This document shows positions 1-12,259 of a stretch of 64,000 nt of DNA, one piece after another (position 1 is the first letter of the stretch; each line of letters starts with the position of its first letter). Under the pieces are notes generated by a model. That model searched no databases. It had not been told where the DNA came from and saw only the letters and a program-made list of their open reading frames with translations. The stretch is from Massospora cicadina (taxonomy: Eukaryota; Entomophthoromycota; Entomophthoromycetes; Entomophthorales; Entomophthoraceae), in contig JAKSZP010009623.1 in assembly GCA_022478985.1 (NCBI GenBank), positions 16,012 to 80,011 of the forward strand, written 5' to 3'. The position numbers were made by a program, and so were the translations under genes.

Positions 1-2175
1 TCATAGTAAATATCTAAAACATTTGAACTGAAAAAAGAGAAAATAAGAAAAATGTGTCATATATATTATATGACTTTTACAAATAATATCTAATAAACAG
101 TCTGATGATAAAGTACTGTTTTACTTAGTTCCATCATTATTATATAATTCCCATCTATGACATCTCTGGTGAAAGGGGGAAGCACTATTGATGTAATAGT
201 GGATTATCAAGATATCAATAAGTACATATGCTTCAACAGACCAAGTTTCTAGAACTAAAAGAAATTATGAGAGAAGAAACAAATGTCAAAGGATGAAGAA
301 TTGTGATTTCTGAATCTTCAAGAATGTTATTCACTGGATAATCTGGTCAAGTCAGGGGGTGTTTTAAGATTTTTGTATACCTTATTATCCAGCTATCTTT
401 TCACTCTGTCTTGTCCTATCTTGGTTGGATAAAAAGAAACCTTAACTCAGATTGTAGTTAATAATAGAGATAACTATATCAGAGCTATTCTATAATGAAC
501 AATAGTATAATGTTATTAATGGCACTTTATTCCAATAGCAACTCACATTAATGATTGTTAGTGATGGCCCCATAATGTTAAGAATTTGGTTGTTAGAGTA
601 AAAAACTAACAACTGCATTCCATATTTCAATTGGATCAGATCATCTATTGATAAGGGTGATTGAAGTTGCTGAAGCGTTGATAGCGCTTGTCTTTAACTG
701 GTAGATTAGTTCAAAGAACTGTCTTTCATAAATGGATAATCAATCCATTACTAGGTATGGTCATTGACTTATAGCGGCTAATCTACTGAATTTAATTAAA
801 GACAATGGAAGCATTATTTCAGGAACTAACCTAGGAAGGATTATAATCTATTTGATAGTAAACGTTGACTAGATGGAAAAATAACCAAAGAAGTTAATAT
901 ACTATTGATAAAATTCTTTATGATAAAATTATGGTAGTGATGCCATAACTAATAAGGACAACTAAATGAGTGGGTGCCATATTCCTTCTATAAATTCCTT
1001 TAATTTATTAAATAAAGACAAATTAATATATTATTAGCTTCAAAATATTTACTATATATTTATCTTTTCAAAGAATTAAGAAGGATCAATAATTCTAATC
1101 AATTCTCAAAAAAATTAGTAAGAAAATACCTGAGTGGAGTTGGATTTACTTATACAGAATTAAGTGGTTAATTGTGTCATGATTAAATGACATAATTTAG
1201 GGACAGATTTTACCAATAGGGTTGATCGTGAAGAGGCCAGGGGATCAAGCTAGTGAACCTTTCTGGTCTGAAACATTCCTTGGATTAAAACTGGGTATAA
1301 AAAATTATGTTAAGTTGGTTCTGGGGTGCACGTGATGTTTGCAGGAGCATCACATCCTTGGCTCTGCAGTGCACCAGTTATTTTTAAATTATATGGGGCG
1401 TTATGTTTACAAGAAAATGTGGCCTCAAGTCCTATTCAGTTTATTATATTGCCAAATCTGTAAGACTGTTACAGTTAATCACCCAAGTAGGAGCTTACTT
1501 GATTTATATTACCACAAAGGATAGTAGTTTGCGTTTATTGGTTGATTTAGAAGCAGTGCCTCCCCCAATGGAAAATGATATCCTAATTCTTTAATGTAGT
1601 ATTTTAAGACCGCACTTTTTTGTTAGTTGACTTGGTAATAAAAACTATGTTCATTTTAACTTTAAAGATTGTCTTATGGTCTGACCTCTTTTCAGACCTC
1701 TTCAAGGAGGTCTATAACAATCTAGGCCATCTTAACTTGTCTAAATTAACTATAGATCCTAGATCCCACCTGTGAAATCCTAGATCCTCGAAATCAAGGC
1801 GCTCAAGAACACAGGTACTATTTGCACTTGGTTATGGATTCCCCCTGGTGGCCAACCAAGCTTATTCATTTTTAATGTATTTAGTAATTTATACAATTTT
1901 GTACACCCTGTCCTTGGGCCCCCTCTATAACAGCACTTTTCAAAGTGCTCTCTTCCCTTTACTATTAGTGACATGTTCCCTGGGTGTGTGACTGTTCATT
2001 CCACACCAACTCTCAAGGAATGATAGAGTTACAGATACTCTCTTGAAAAAATGTTTACTTAAAAATTGGCAAGCTTCTTTATTTTACGTTAGAGTCAGAA
2101 ATTGTGCATTCAACTAGAAAGTTTATATCAATCATGTCCAGCTATATGTGGCATGCTCTACATCAACTCCTCTGA
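1..2175. other. No recognisable gene; AT-rich repeat-like DNA
   Basis: Long AT-rich stretch with only short chance reading frames of about 60 codons on both strands. I see no motif of a protein family, no tRNA-like fold and no pair of terminal repeats. It may be old transposon debris. The last part, around 2176-2195, is the left target-site copy of the next element. Confidence 0.6.
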
Positions 2176-2195
2176 TAGTCTGGACATTCTTTTTA

Positions 2196-4111
2196 TTTAA
2201 CCAAGGTAAGCTGACCAGGAGATGGACATTACCAAAACTTAAAGCCTAAAATTAAATCCTCACTAAATAAAAACAAATGAACTGCCCAAAATAAGCGAAT
2301 GACACACATACATAATGCAAACTCAACCAACCAGGTGGGACAGCGGGAACTGCTTATCTCATCATGGCAGAAGGGGAGGGGGGCCAGGGGCTCATCCTCA
2401 ATAACATCTTCATCCCAAAGCATGACACAGGCTATGGCGGAGAGCAGGGGCGTCAGGGCGTCAGTGGTATGTGGAGCTATATTTCCAAAAATTGGAGTGG
2501 TATTAAGACATCCGCTATATAGGAGGGCTTTATTGTAATTTGTTAATGTTAGTTCAGCTTTTTATGCGTGCATCAGGTAGTTTTTTGAACGTGGTGATAT
2601 TGGTGCAGGTAATCTTTGATTTGGAATTCTGCGCTACCTCTGCCATGTGCTGAATGGCGTCATTGGCTTCTTTGTGGGCTTCGATTAGCATGTCTTTTTG
2701 TACCTTATTGGCTTTGGAGGGAATATTGGGAGGAGGGATTCCTCCTGCAAACATCGCCACTGATTTGGCGCAGCCTTGCAGAAAGGGTGACAATCTGGCT
2801 TGGTCATTGCTTCAACAGCCAGCTGGTGGTCGCTGAAGAACATTTTGGCGTTTTGCTGTGGGGTGTATAAGTGAGGGGGTAGTTCCTTACTATTATTATT
2901 ATACACAAACCGCTCAATTTGTTTATTGCAGTTCTCAATCTTATTCCCAGACTCATTGATTTCAGCCTGTAAGTCCCAAGAATCTTGGTTGACTTGAATA
3001 GGGGAGTCATCATATTCCTGTGATTTGATTGGTTTATTGGAGGATGCATAAGATCAAACTGGGGTCCAATCTTGTGTTTGATTGTATGGAGCATTTGTGG
3101 CACTGGGGAGAGGTGGAGGCTGATTGGTGGCTGCAGGTACAGCTGCAGCAACAGGCTTTAGGGGAGAGGGAGGTAGGATTGCACCCCATACCAAAGGTGG
3201 CATGGGATGGGCGGCATAATGGATGCTGGCAGATGAGAAAACAACGCCATCAGAAGCGGCTAGGGATGGACATTTGTATTTTGAGTGGTCCAACTCGAAA
3301 CACGTCAGACATATTGTCCATCTACCCTCAACATGGGCCCAGAACAGATGGATTGGGGAGGAGAGGATAATGGTGTGGGGGGATTGACAGGCAATTTTGC
3401 TTGAATTGGGGCTAATTGTGGCATACGCCTGAGGCTAGCTAGGCGTGTGGCCCCATTTGGGGCCACAAATTGCAGGATGGGGTTAGAGCCATAGGCTCCC
3501 AAACCTTCCATCAGCTCCTGGTGGAGCTCTTCAGGGGGAAGGTGGGTGGGCAAACCAGAGAACTGGACCACCAAAGTGGTATCCATTGGGAGCTGGGTCC
3601 AAGTTGTTGGGAGAGGGGTACCCTGAAAGACCAGGGACACAGTTGCCGCTGTGGCAGCATCATCTTCATATGTGAAGCTGAGATTAAAGTACCCCTTGTA
3701 GGGGCAGAAGCCAATAAAACTGGTGGGATGCATCACCGCCTGAGCCATTTTGATAATCGCATAGTCATGATAGGAGAAAAGTTTCCCATAGTCAACCCAA
3801 AGGCCAAAACGCATGTTGTTCTAGGGGAGCACCAGTGGGCAGTGGGGTACCGCTTGAGTTGAGTGAAGTGGGCATCAAGATTCTTGGGAGGAACAAATTG
3901 TCCCAGGGGTTTGGTGTAACTTGGCGAGCCAGTCCAAGTACATTTTCCTGTCAGATGGAAAATGGCGGGGTGAGTTTTGCCAGCTGCCCCACACTGGGGC
4001 AGCTAGTGGAGAATCTGATGACATCAGAGCAAAAGTTACAGTGGGCAATTAGGATCTACTTTAATTAACTGTGTAGATTGCTCAGAAAGTTAGACCAAGC
4101 GGAAAGATAGT
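2196..4111 (-). mobile_element. Retroposon W-A, full-length copy of family W
   Basis: A unit of about 1.9 kb lies between an imperfect direct repeat of about 18 bp (2176-2195 and 4112-4130, core tagtctg.acatt.ttt with two mismatches). That is the size of duplication left by target-primed (LINE-type) integration, not the 4-6 bp left by LTR elements. No terminal repeats are seen. Read on the minus strand, the 5' end is near 4111 and the 3' end, near 2196, shares the signature aaggtaagctgacc with copy C at 25860. Copy C has nearly the same length (1910 bp). What is inferred: a non-autonomous retroposon mobilised by another element's reverse transcriptase. Confidence 0.7.
2229..4030 (-). pseudogene. 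W-A gag/ORF1-like protein, decayed
   Basis: The minus strand encodes a decayed protein of about 580 codons, now in several frames. The first half (start near 4030, best open 3305-3814) contains an aromatic stretch ending in YKGYFNLSF, then a block with LVVQFSGLP and an ILQFVAPNGA motif. This block recurs in copies B, C and D. A basic cysteine segment follows (DHSKYKCP at about 3290, the remains of a CCHC knuckle that is complete in copy B), then a proline-rich linker and a C-terminal part (2685-2906) with HLYTPQQNAKMFFSDHQLAV. No reverse transcriptase or endonuclease follows. The arrangement, an RNA-binding-like domain plus knuckle, resembles LINE ORF1 proteins, but I cannot assign a named family. 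Several stops and frameshifts make it a pseudogene. Confidence 0.55.
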
Positions 4112-4130
4112 TAGTCTGTACATTTTTTAA

Positions 4131-4340
4131 TTTTAAAAAGTAATACCAAGGAAATAATTTTCAAGGAGCTTTTCAGCAATCAATAATAGAAAAATAGTTG
4201 GTTGTACTAATAAGCTCAGCTTTCTAAAATTACATCATAGCTTAAGGTTGAAATAGTTATCTTAGCTTATAGTTTCTTACCAATATAATCTATAGTCTAT
4301 GACTATCTATTTCTACCATGAAATTTTAAATCTTATGGTA
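4131..4340. other. Spacer between two W copies
   Basis: AT-rich sequence without reading frames or repeats that I can recognise. Confidence 0.5.
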
Positions 4341-4429
4341 TTTTTAGTACTAGTGGCGCCCAACCCAAAAGGGGGAGCTGCCATGCATCTTTATTTGCAA
4401 ATGGGCCAAACAAAAGGATTATCAGAAAT

Positions 4430-5190
4430 TAAAAAAATTCCTAGTATAGCCCCTAGGTTATCAGCCTAGGAAGCTATATCAAATGGCGAGGAGGCTTTGG
4501 GGAAACTTTTGTCCAACGCCCACTTTAGCTGGCGGACTATGGTGGACAGCATTGGGGTGGGAGCATTAGCGACATGGGAATGAGGTATAGTTGGGGGTTT
4601 TCCTCATTAATGAGGCTGGCGGTTCCATTGCCTCAACATATTGAGCAAGTTGATGCTCAGCAAAAATGATGAGATCTGGCACACAAGTAAATGACTTGAT
4701 GCGCTGGCAGGTTTTGGGATAATTGGGGTTGAAAAGAGAAGTTTTTTCTGCATCAATGCAAGCACGGCTCACACCAAAAGCAAGCTCCTCAATTTTGTAC
4801 CTTGCATCTTCCTCAAAATCATGAGGAAAATGGGGATAGGAATACCCTCAACAAGGGGCTCCATTGCCCCATGGAGTTGCTGGTGGAGGAGGGTGTTAAC
4901 TGGGGCAGCTGCATCCACAACTGCCATTTTTTTAATATTTTTATAAATGTGAAACCTGTTTTTGGAAGAAAACGGTGGGAATGCAATATGGGAGGGTCAA
5001 CGAGGAGCTCCTCCAAAGCAACGTCCAGTTTCACGTGGCATGTCCATTTGTCCTCCTCAATCCATTTGAGAGCCTTGAATGGATTGGATTCAGCCAGCGC
5101 TGGGCCAGCCACAGGAATTGGGGCTGTAGCCAGAGCTGATTGACCACATGCTGTTGACCATGGCAGCTCAGCTGATACTGGTTCAGCCAT
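4430..5190 (-). pseudogene. W-B C-terminal half
   Basis: An open frame (4819-5190) starting MAEPVSAELPW continues, after a frameshift, into 4566-4772 (CIDAEKTSLFNPNYPKTC...). The same protein, better preserved, is in W-E on the minus strand (59330-59725). The segment LIIFAEHQLAQYVEAM corresponds in position to MFFSDHQLAVEAM of W-A and ALFHSNHHLAIAA of W-C. This shows that the MAEP part is the C-terminal half of the W protein rather than an unrelated gene. I do not recognise a fold. It may be translated separately, since W-E begins just upstream of its ATG. Confidence 0.5.
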
Positions 5191-5241
5191 TGACTCAGTA
5201 TTCCATAATCCAGTTAAATTTAAGAAAATTTTTAAATTTTC

Positions 5242-6150
5242 TTAAATTTTGATTGGCTGCTGCTTTGGAAGCAGCGCCAGAATTCCCCAACATTGGGGAA
5301 GGAGAATTGAGCCCCATTCAAAAAATTGGGGCGAGGCAGCTGATGCAGTGGCGCCTGAGCCCTGAGCGGCAGATGCGGCGGAAGTGGCAGCTGTGGGGCA
5401 CTTGCACTTTGAGTGGTCAGGCTCAAAGCACAAGGGGCAAATTGGCGCAGCTGTTTTTGACACGCGCCCAGAATGGGTGATCAGGGGCAGATCTGATCAT
5501 GTTGCAGGGGTAATCATGAGGTGAGAAAAGTGATGAAATGGCCAGATCATTGCAAAGGTGCAAGGCCCTGCCAACTGATCCACCCCATTGGGAACCACAA
5601 ACTGCAACATGGGGTCTGCGCCATAAATGGCCAAACCCTCCATGAGCTTGTGGTGGAGGCATTTGGGGGAAAAGAAAGAGGGCAACCCGGTGAACTGGAC
5701 CACCAAAGTGGCCTCATCTAGGAGCTGAGTGTGAATGGTGGGCAAAGTGTTTTTTTTATAAATTAATTGCAGCTTGGCTGCTGCCACTGAATTGACTTAA
5801 GAGCGGAAGCTGAGGTTGAAGTACCCCTTAAAGGGGCAGAAGTTGATATAGCTGGTGGTTTTGAAAACTGCCGTGGCTATCTCAATGATGGCTGTGCTTG
5901 CATATGGGAAGAGATTCCCATATTTGACCCAGAGGCCAAAATTTAAATCACTCTATGGGAGCACCAAAGGGCTCTGAAGCACCACCTGAGAGCTTACAAA
6001 GTCATGGGCAAGTCCTGAGGGGGACATAACGCCTGGTAGTGTTGGGAGGGCTAACAGAGCCAGCTCAGGCGTGCTTCAGCGGCGGCTGAAAGATGCCAGA
6101 TGGTGGTGCACCACCACCCCAGGCTGGGGCAGCAGGCGTCAATTGCATCA
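5242..6150 (-). pseudogene. W-B gag/ORF1-like protein, N-terminal half with CCHC knuckle
   Basis: On the minus strand the segments in order are an N-terminal region near 6150-5950, the conserved FKGYFNLSF motif near 5830, the open block 5497-5787 with LVVQFTGLP and MLQFVVPNGV, and then the open frame 5242-5463. The last holds CPLCFEPDHSKCKC, which fits the retroviral-type knuckle C-x2-C-x4-H-x4-C exactly, so the protein probably bound nucleic acid. A stop follows the FNLSF block and another separates the two open frames. The conserved blocks match W-A, W-C and W-D, so the family is real although each copy is broken. Confidence 0.55.
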
Positions 6151-6190
6151 ACATTGGTAAGCTTTGGCTTAATCGAGTGGTCATGTTTTG

Positions 6191-6540
6191 TATTTTTTTA
6201 AAAAATCCGAATTTGGCTTCAATTTAGGTATCAAAGCGAAAAATTTTTTAGGTAACTTTTATGGTATATTAATCTATTATGTTTATTTTAAAGCAAGCTG
6301 ACCAGGTGATGGATAATACCAATGGGATCAAAGAGACAGAATAAATTAAATCAAGTAATGAATTAATATAATATAATAAAACAGCCAGGAACAATTTATA
6401 CAAAGAACAACTTAAACAGATAAAACAGAACTAAAGCATGTCACTATAACAATGGAACCACCAAGATTCCATTTTCCAGATGCTTGAGATATGATGGAAT
6501 TAATCAACACCAAATTAGGTTCAACAGCCAAGTTGTATCA
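6191..6540. repeat. Fragment of a W-type 3' end plus spacer
   Basis: At 6294 the signature aagctgaccaggtgatgga followed by taataccaa repeats the 3'-end signature of W-A (2209) and W-C (25866). A shorter, weaker echo sits at about 6546. These look like 5'-truncated W insertions, but I could not define duplications. The rest is AT-rich and featureless. Confidence 0.4.
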
Positions 6541-7330
6541 CTGAGGTAAGCTGTTATGGTTAGATAATACCAACCCATCTGACTCTTAAAACTTTAGGAA
6601 ATTTCTATAGTCCAAAAAGAATGACGCGTAAGTGAGGTTACAACCCCAAAATAACCCTTTATTTTTATTTAACATAGGTCTAAAAGGAAAGTCAGGCAAA
6701 CCCTGGAATTTCTTTGATGATAAGAGTGAAACAAGAAAAATACAGAGCATCTGGGGAGGGCCAATTCCCCAGAAGCTCAAGATTGTTTTTGAGACAAAAC
6801 CTTGTCACGCCCTGACATTCAGGTAAGGCATAGGTCCCAAACGGTCACAAAAGCTGCAGAATTCCAAACTGAGTTTCATAAAGGCGTGGGCCCAACCTTT
6901 TATTGGTACACTTTGGGGAGCCCTCCACGGGTCATACTTTAATCTCTTTCAAGCCTAAAGAATAGCTCAGGGAGAGCACAACCATGTCACCAAGATGACC
7001 TCATCCAGAAATCCTCCCCAGGCGTTTGACTCAGGATTAATAATCGGAATTCAAAGTCAAAATTGGACAAATAATTTGAACTCTTTCGTCACACTGACTA
7101 GCCAGGTAGATATTGGAAAGCTGTTATGCCACTATGGCAGAGGTGAAGGGGTGTTGGAGGTATTACAGGTTCACCTCTATACTGTAAAAATTAAGTGGCA
7201 CAAGATAAAAGACAAGGGTGTGGGTGCATCTGAGTGGGGATTTAATAGAGTTTAGTGGAGAAAATGTAGGGCCTCATGATAACACAATGGATTAATAATA
7301 ATTAGCAAGGTCACTTTGACTAGGTGGCCG
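6541..7330. repeat. Dispersed repeat F1
   Basis: Around 6575-6660 the sequence aligns with F2 at 23800-23880: both have a block of the type ccaaaaa.gaa, then aagtgagg, then aaccccaaaa.aaccttta. Similarity continues in patches (ctggggag..., aaaggc.tgggc/cgc) towards 7040. F2 is flanked by a target duplication, so this is a transposed repeat. It encodes nothing recognisable, and its ends here are approximate. Confidence 0.45.
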
Positions 7331-7585
7331 GCATTGGGGAACAAGGAGAAGACTGGATATCACCTTTGGTGACTTTATTGTATATGAAAACCTGGACACT
7401 GCTAAACCGTTAAGGATGGATTCATTAGCTTTCCAAAATATATGATGAAGATTTATTTAGCTGCAAGAAGGAAGCCAGAGGGGAAACTATTGGCTAACCC
7501 TTCCACCATTAGTAATACTGACTTTACAACAACTTTGTATAAGAGGTGGTACAACGAGGGCATTTAGGAAAGGCAATATAACTTT
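7331..7585. other. No feature recognised
   Basis: Unassigned sequence between repeat F1 and the internal start of the R element. Confidence 0.4.
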
Positions 7586-7827
7586 TTATAAATTGGTGGT
7601 CGTTTTGATATTCTCAGCATTATTAAGGGCATGCTTATTATTTGGGAATTGTTCAATAAATTCAGAATTAAAGTATTGTATGAAAAGGGTTGGTTCAATA
7701 AAGGTGTCACAATTTGACTCAAGTTTCATGGCATTTGCATATTGTAAAAATAAACTCTGGTTGTTATTGGCAAGCAGCCCAGGAACCTTTTTACTGCACA
7801 GGTTCAATTTCCTCGTGCACTTCGCCA
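7586..7827 (-). pseudogene. Start of the internal region of LTR element R-L
   Basis: Immediately left of the LTR the minus strand starts with TGG, as a primer-binding site would, and opens an 80-codon frame (MAKCTRKLNLCSKKV...). The same leader follows the other copy: at 60400-60489 the minus strand reads MENCIMMNLCS. The match fades after about 100 bases. It may be the N terminus of Gag. The frame is too short and too diverged to name. Confidence 0.35.
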
Positions 7828-8896
7828 CGTTGTATAGAATGTATTAATCAATAATAGTATGGAGAATATTATATGTAATTGAGTATGAATTATATTTCAG
7901 CCCAACGCTTGGCCAGTATTCAAGATTAAATACTTGTGAAGTCATACCCATAGGGATTTGTTCCCTATACTCTTGTCCACTCAATCTTCACTAAGATACC
8001 ACGGTGACAGTCTCTTTTGGCCCAACACACAGTCAGCAGCTATCCCTGATTGTGGTTCCTTCTTCTCTAGATCCCCGCTCAGATCTTTACTCTTCTCTCT
8101 TAGAGTCTTCCAATTATTGCCCTCTGCAATAATATCCTTGAGACAGAACAACACAATAGAAGCTGATAGTCTAACTATATACTGAATTGATAATGTGAAT
8201 ACTGTAAACACTGTTCTCATAAATAATGTGTTTTCTTTATTTGCTGGCTTTCTTTTATAGTAAATCCTAGGGAATATATATAGTGGGGAATTCAGCTGTC
8301 CAACCCTCAGTTGGCACCTCTTCAATGAAATGGCAGCCATTGCTGTTGAATCACCCCTCCTCGTCTTGGAAGCAATGGTCTTCCCCATCCTGGCTAGTAT
8401 TCCATCATTGAACATCCTTGAGACCTCAAACAGAAAAAGTCAGAAAATGTGTCCCTAACATTTTCCTCTCAATCTAAGCAAACCACCCATATTTGGCTAG
8501 TGACCTGCTTAGGTAATGGGACTTATTACCCATTATGGTAGGTTACTCACCAACTTATTGATTTGCTAGTTGCAGGCGGCATCACTCGCCTCACAACTTA
8601 CTATTCAATCCAATCAGTTGGTGACAAAAATCTGAACGATCCCGTTCAGTACACCTGATAGTTAATCACTATCAGATGCCCCTATTTTGTTGGCAACTTA
8701 ACCCAATGAGATCTTAAGTATTCATCTGGATCAATCCTCAACAGATATGACCAGGCGAATATCCCAAAATCCCCAGAACGTATTTCCTCCAAAACTCAGG
8801 CCAGCCAGTTTCCAATTCACTTCGCCTTAGGGAATTTTCCCCTAGATATTCCAGGTAATCTAGCAGACTGGGAATATGGGCAGAAATCCCAACACA
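7828..8896 (-). repeat. LTR R-L (1.07 kb)
   Basis: Aligns along its length with 60490-61558. Shared blocks include gggatttgttccct, caaccctcagt.ggcacctc, ggtaatgggactt.ttaccc and gatttgctagttgcagg. On the minus strand it begins TGTGTTGGGA and ends ...ATACAACG, next to a TGG. This is the 5' LTR of a minus-strand element whose internal part lies to the left and is lost after about 250 bases. I found no 3' LTR and no target duplication. Confidence 0.6.
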
Positions 8897-10299
8897 TATA
8901 TAATTTGATTTATTTTTCAAACACTTACCTTTTGGAGTCTGGCGTAACTCCCCCTTTCACTGTGAAGCATCAGATCTCTCAGCCGTTCATTGATGAGTTT
9001 ATCAAGAACTAAATCCCAGATTTTGATGGTGAAGCCAGACTTTTGTCAACTCTTTGGTACCTTTCCCTAATTCTATACTGCGCTGATTTCTCTGACGTTT
9101 GGTATTTAAGCATTCCAAATTTCAAGATAACTCCATCTTAAAGTTCTCAGTTTTTTGGGCTTGCCTTGCGTAAGTGCTCTTAGACATTAATAAAAAGCTT
9201 TAATCTAAAATTTGGCTTTTGTGCCTTAACAGATTTGCCAAAGTCCCATTAGTTAGATTGTCATAATGGATGACCTTCCGCTGCATTCAGGCAATATGGA
9301 AGATGGTTGTTCATTTAAAGAGGGAGAAACAAGTTAACCCAATTTAGTACCCTCATCCACTAAAGCCCAAGAGTTTTGGTTGAATCAGGTTAGGGCATCA
9401 GCATAATGGTGGGTGAGGGTTCAAATGGGGAGTTGCTTGGTTGTAAATAGTAATCAAGCCTGACCCTGATTAGCTCCAATTTAGGCTGATGAAGGTTTAA
9501 ATTTTGAGTGGAGGTGGAACTATTGTGCTGGCCCAGCAAACAAATGGGTTTGGTGTGAGGCAGCATCAAATAATCCCATTTAGAATCTTCTATAATATCG
9601 CATAGAAGTTGGCGTCAGTTTTGACAGTGCGGTGATGGGTTTTTTAATGTGATCCAATTCTAAACATGCAACAACTCTAGCCAACAGTTCTTAAAACATG
9701 GGGATTATGGCAGCTGACGTAAGTCTGTTTTTAAGTCGCTAATTAAATGATAGGTCAATATGATAATTGCTTTACCTCAATAAAGATTGGGAGAGTCAAT
9801 GAACGCTAAACTCAAGCATAGTCTTTACTATTATAGAGTTGCACTACTGTCCAGTCTCAGATATTAAGATCTAACCTCTATAATCTCTTCTTATATTGGG
9901 GAGTCTCTGTACCAATATGTCCTCACGATTCTATACTTGCTCTCCTCTGTATTTCTAGCTTCTTATGTCCTTAGTTTTGGCATTAAAATTTTCATACTGC
10001 ATGCCTGGGTTAATCTTAGCCGCTATCCCATATCTGACTCTTTGTAATGTAGATCTCAATTTTAGCCATTTTGCCATTCTTGACTTGGCTCACTCTGTCT
10101 CAATATTTTCCAGGTGAGTTACAATTATGAATATTCTATCAGAATAATCTATATCTTGCCTTTTTTCCTTAATTTGTAATTATTAATGGTGATCAATTTC
10201 TGATCTAATATCTAGATAACTAGACATTTTAGTTGCCAATTTAGAAGCTTAAAATGATCCATTAATTTAGATTTTAGACTTATTGCCCAGTATTATCTA
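8897..10299. other. No gene seen
   Basis: AT-rich DNA without long frames. I recognise no protein motif, repeat pair or RNA gene. It ends at the degenerate W-D copy. Confidence 0.5.
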
Positions 10300-10972
10300 G
10301 TTTTCTGATAAACAGATAGGGTATATTTGTTGGCTGTTATTGACCCAAGCCCAAAAGAAATGATCTAGAGCCATGATAGTATGTGTATATGGAGGGATCT
10401 GTTGAGCAATGCATGGGTGGTATAGGGCGATGGTGGCAGTGGTACAAGGGATATCAAGGTACTCTGCATTGGATGTAACAATGAAGTCAAGGGTTAGGTT
10501 GGTTCTAATGGACAAATCTTTGACATTAACTCATCATATATATCTGGGGTGGAAGATATGAAGGGAGGTTTGAAAAAGATACCAATAGCATGGTATCAGT
10601 AAAAAGGCAAGTATGGATGGTTGGTATAGGGGTGTTTTTAAACTAAAGGGTTTGCTGCAGCTGCATCCTCATCAGAGGAAAGTCCAATATTAAAATAGCC
10701 CTTAAAGGGGTGAAAGTCATAAAATTTAGCTGGCACAAAGGTGGCAGAGGCAAGCTTGAAAAATGCTTCGTTAATATATATGAACAAGATCCATGGCCAA
10801 CATGGAGGCAAATAAAATGGCAGATGAGGATGGGCATTAGGGTGTGATTGAGTCAGGTGGACACACACAGAGTAAATGGAATCCTTAGGAGGAACAAATT
10901 GACCTAAGAAAATGGGTGAATGGATGAACCAGTCTGTAAGCAATTTGCAGCAGTGCATAAAATTCTAGGAAT
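10300..10972 (-). mobile_element. Retroposon W-D, left part, split by G3
   Basis: The minus strand encodes W protein blocks: FVPPKDSIYS, then YDFHPFKGYFNIGLSSDEDAAA (open 10638-10958), then LTLDFIVTSNAEYL and FFWAWVNNS (open 10297-10515). These match W-A, W-B and W-C in the same order. The reading is cut at 10972, where element G3 inserted. The missing N-terminal codons continue at 33466 beyond G3. The 3' half of W is absent here, probably by later deletion. Confidence 0.55.
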
Positions 10973-10977
10973 GGTGT

Positions 10978-12259
10978 TGTAAGTCTGGGGAGCACCCCCT
11001 CCGCTTGGACCAAGTGGTGATTCCATTCCCATCATAAAAGGGTCTGAGAAGGCCAGCTGCCTCTCTCATCTCACAGGGTGACCTCACCCATGTGGTGGAC
11101 AAGTGATGGCTAACAGCTGTCGCTTTAAGGATCCTGCCACCCATCTCAGTATTAATTTCTGACTTATTAATACAACAAATTAAGGGGACAAGTGCCAAGC
11201 TATTGGAGAGTTGGCATTCTCTTGGGATGAAAGGTTGGAATAAAGTTGAGGGCAATTATCCTTTGGTATCATTGTCTAAGAGCCCCAAATCTTACCGACA
11301 AAGCCCACTGGCACACACTTTTGTGAATAAAGCATCTACTGGCAAATCTTTGGCAAAACTTGCAGATGGCATTGGCCCATTGGGTTATGTTACCAACATT
11401 TTATAACCCTTCCCAGGACCATCAAAATCACATCTGACATTTCTTACTTGGCCAAATGGACGCCAGAGTGATCAGGTGTGAGTGGGTTGGGTGCCCTGAA
11501 CCCATTCCTAACCTCATGGGGCCGCCCCTACAAGGGGTGGCCTTCAAAGAATCCTGCAGACTCTCAAGCGATACGCCATTGCTCCAGTCATCAAAACTTA
11601 AGAAAATTGGAAATTTGTGCATCTGTGGATGAACTGACAGCGACTCAGCCAGCCCCCATTACTTTTAAGTCGGTTCAAAATAAAATTCATTTCAACCCTC
11701 ACTCAAAGTTTGCCAAATTAGAATGAATCTCAAGGGCCCTGATCTTACATTTTACTAAGCTATTCCCTAGAATCAATCATCTATTTAAGCAGTTGTAAAC
11801 ACTGAGAGAATTGTCAAATGATTCTCATATCTGTAACTTCAATAAAAATCTTCCCACGCTTGAATTTATAAAAATAAGTTTAAATTTTTCTGACAAACCC
11901 CCATGATAATTACAATATAGCCCCACAGCCCGTGTATCAACTGGTCTGTCTTAGTTACATTTTTAATTTTGATCCCAACAGTAGTCACTTGTGCCTATTG
12001 TTCCAAACCTTTATGGAATTTCCCCAAATTTCACAAATTCCCACGGCCAGGCCTGTTGATCCTGGGGCTGTAACATCCTGGTTTCTCGCTGAATTGTCCC
12101 TTAAATTTGTGGCCCATCAGCACTACATTGTTACTCATATCCTAGCACACTTAGACTTCATTCATAAAGAAGTGCCTCTGGCATTCTGGATCGCCTTTTG
12201 GGTGCATCTGTGTCCCAACTGGATGGCTGGTCAAAACTTTATCTGCCATTACCCTGACA
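10978..12259 (+). repeat. 5' LTR of G3
   Basis: Begins TGTAAGTCTGGGGA and ends CCCTGACA. It aligns throughout with 32179-33460 (for example ctcacagggtgac.tcaccc, agttggcatt.t.ttgggat and gtgaataaagcatctact). The similarity is clearly lower than between the G4 LTRs, pointing to an older insertion. Confidence 0.85.

Larger units (their letters stand above)
4341..6190 (-). mobile_element. Retroposon W-B, second subfamily of W
   Basis: This minus-strand copy has the same domain order as W-A but a different 3' end. Read on the plus strand, it starts with tttttagtactagt and g.gcccaac. The same left end occurs in the 5'-truncated copy W-E at 59029. The two share about 930 bp (4341-5275 and 59029-59970). 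The 5' boundary near 6190 is approximate, and I found no convincing target duplication: left flank ...ttatggta and right flank ...tttgtatttttt are only weakly alike. Both W-B and W-E carry a run of A at the minus-strand 3' end, as expected for a retroposon. Confidence 0.6.

Noticed and set aside
3305..3814. W protein N-terminal domain as a true RRM
   Set aside because: The order of hydrophobic blocks is suggestive, but I cannot find RNP1 or RNP2 motifs, so only RNA-binding-like is stated.
4354..4370. tggcgcccaac as a retroviral lysine-tRNA primer site
   Set aside because: It resembles a primer site, but it is at the 3' end of retroposon W-B, there is no LTR beside it, and the W-E copy reads tagtgcccaac.
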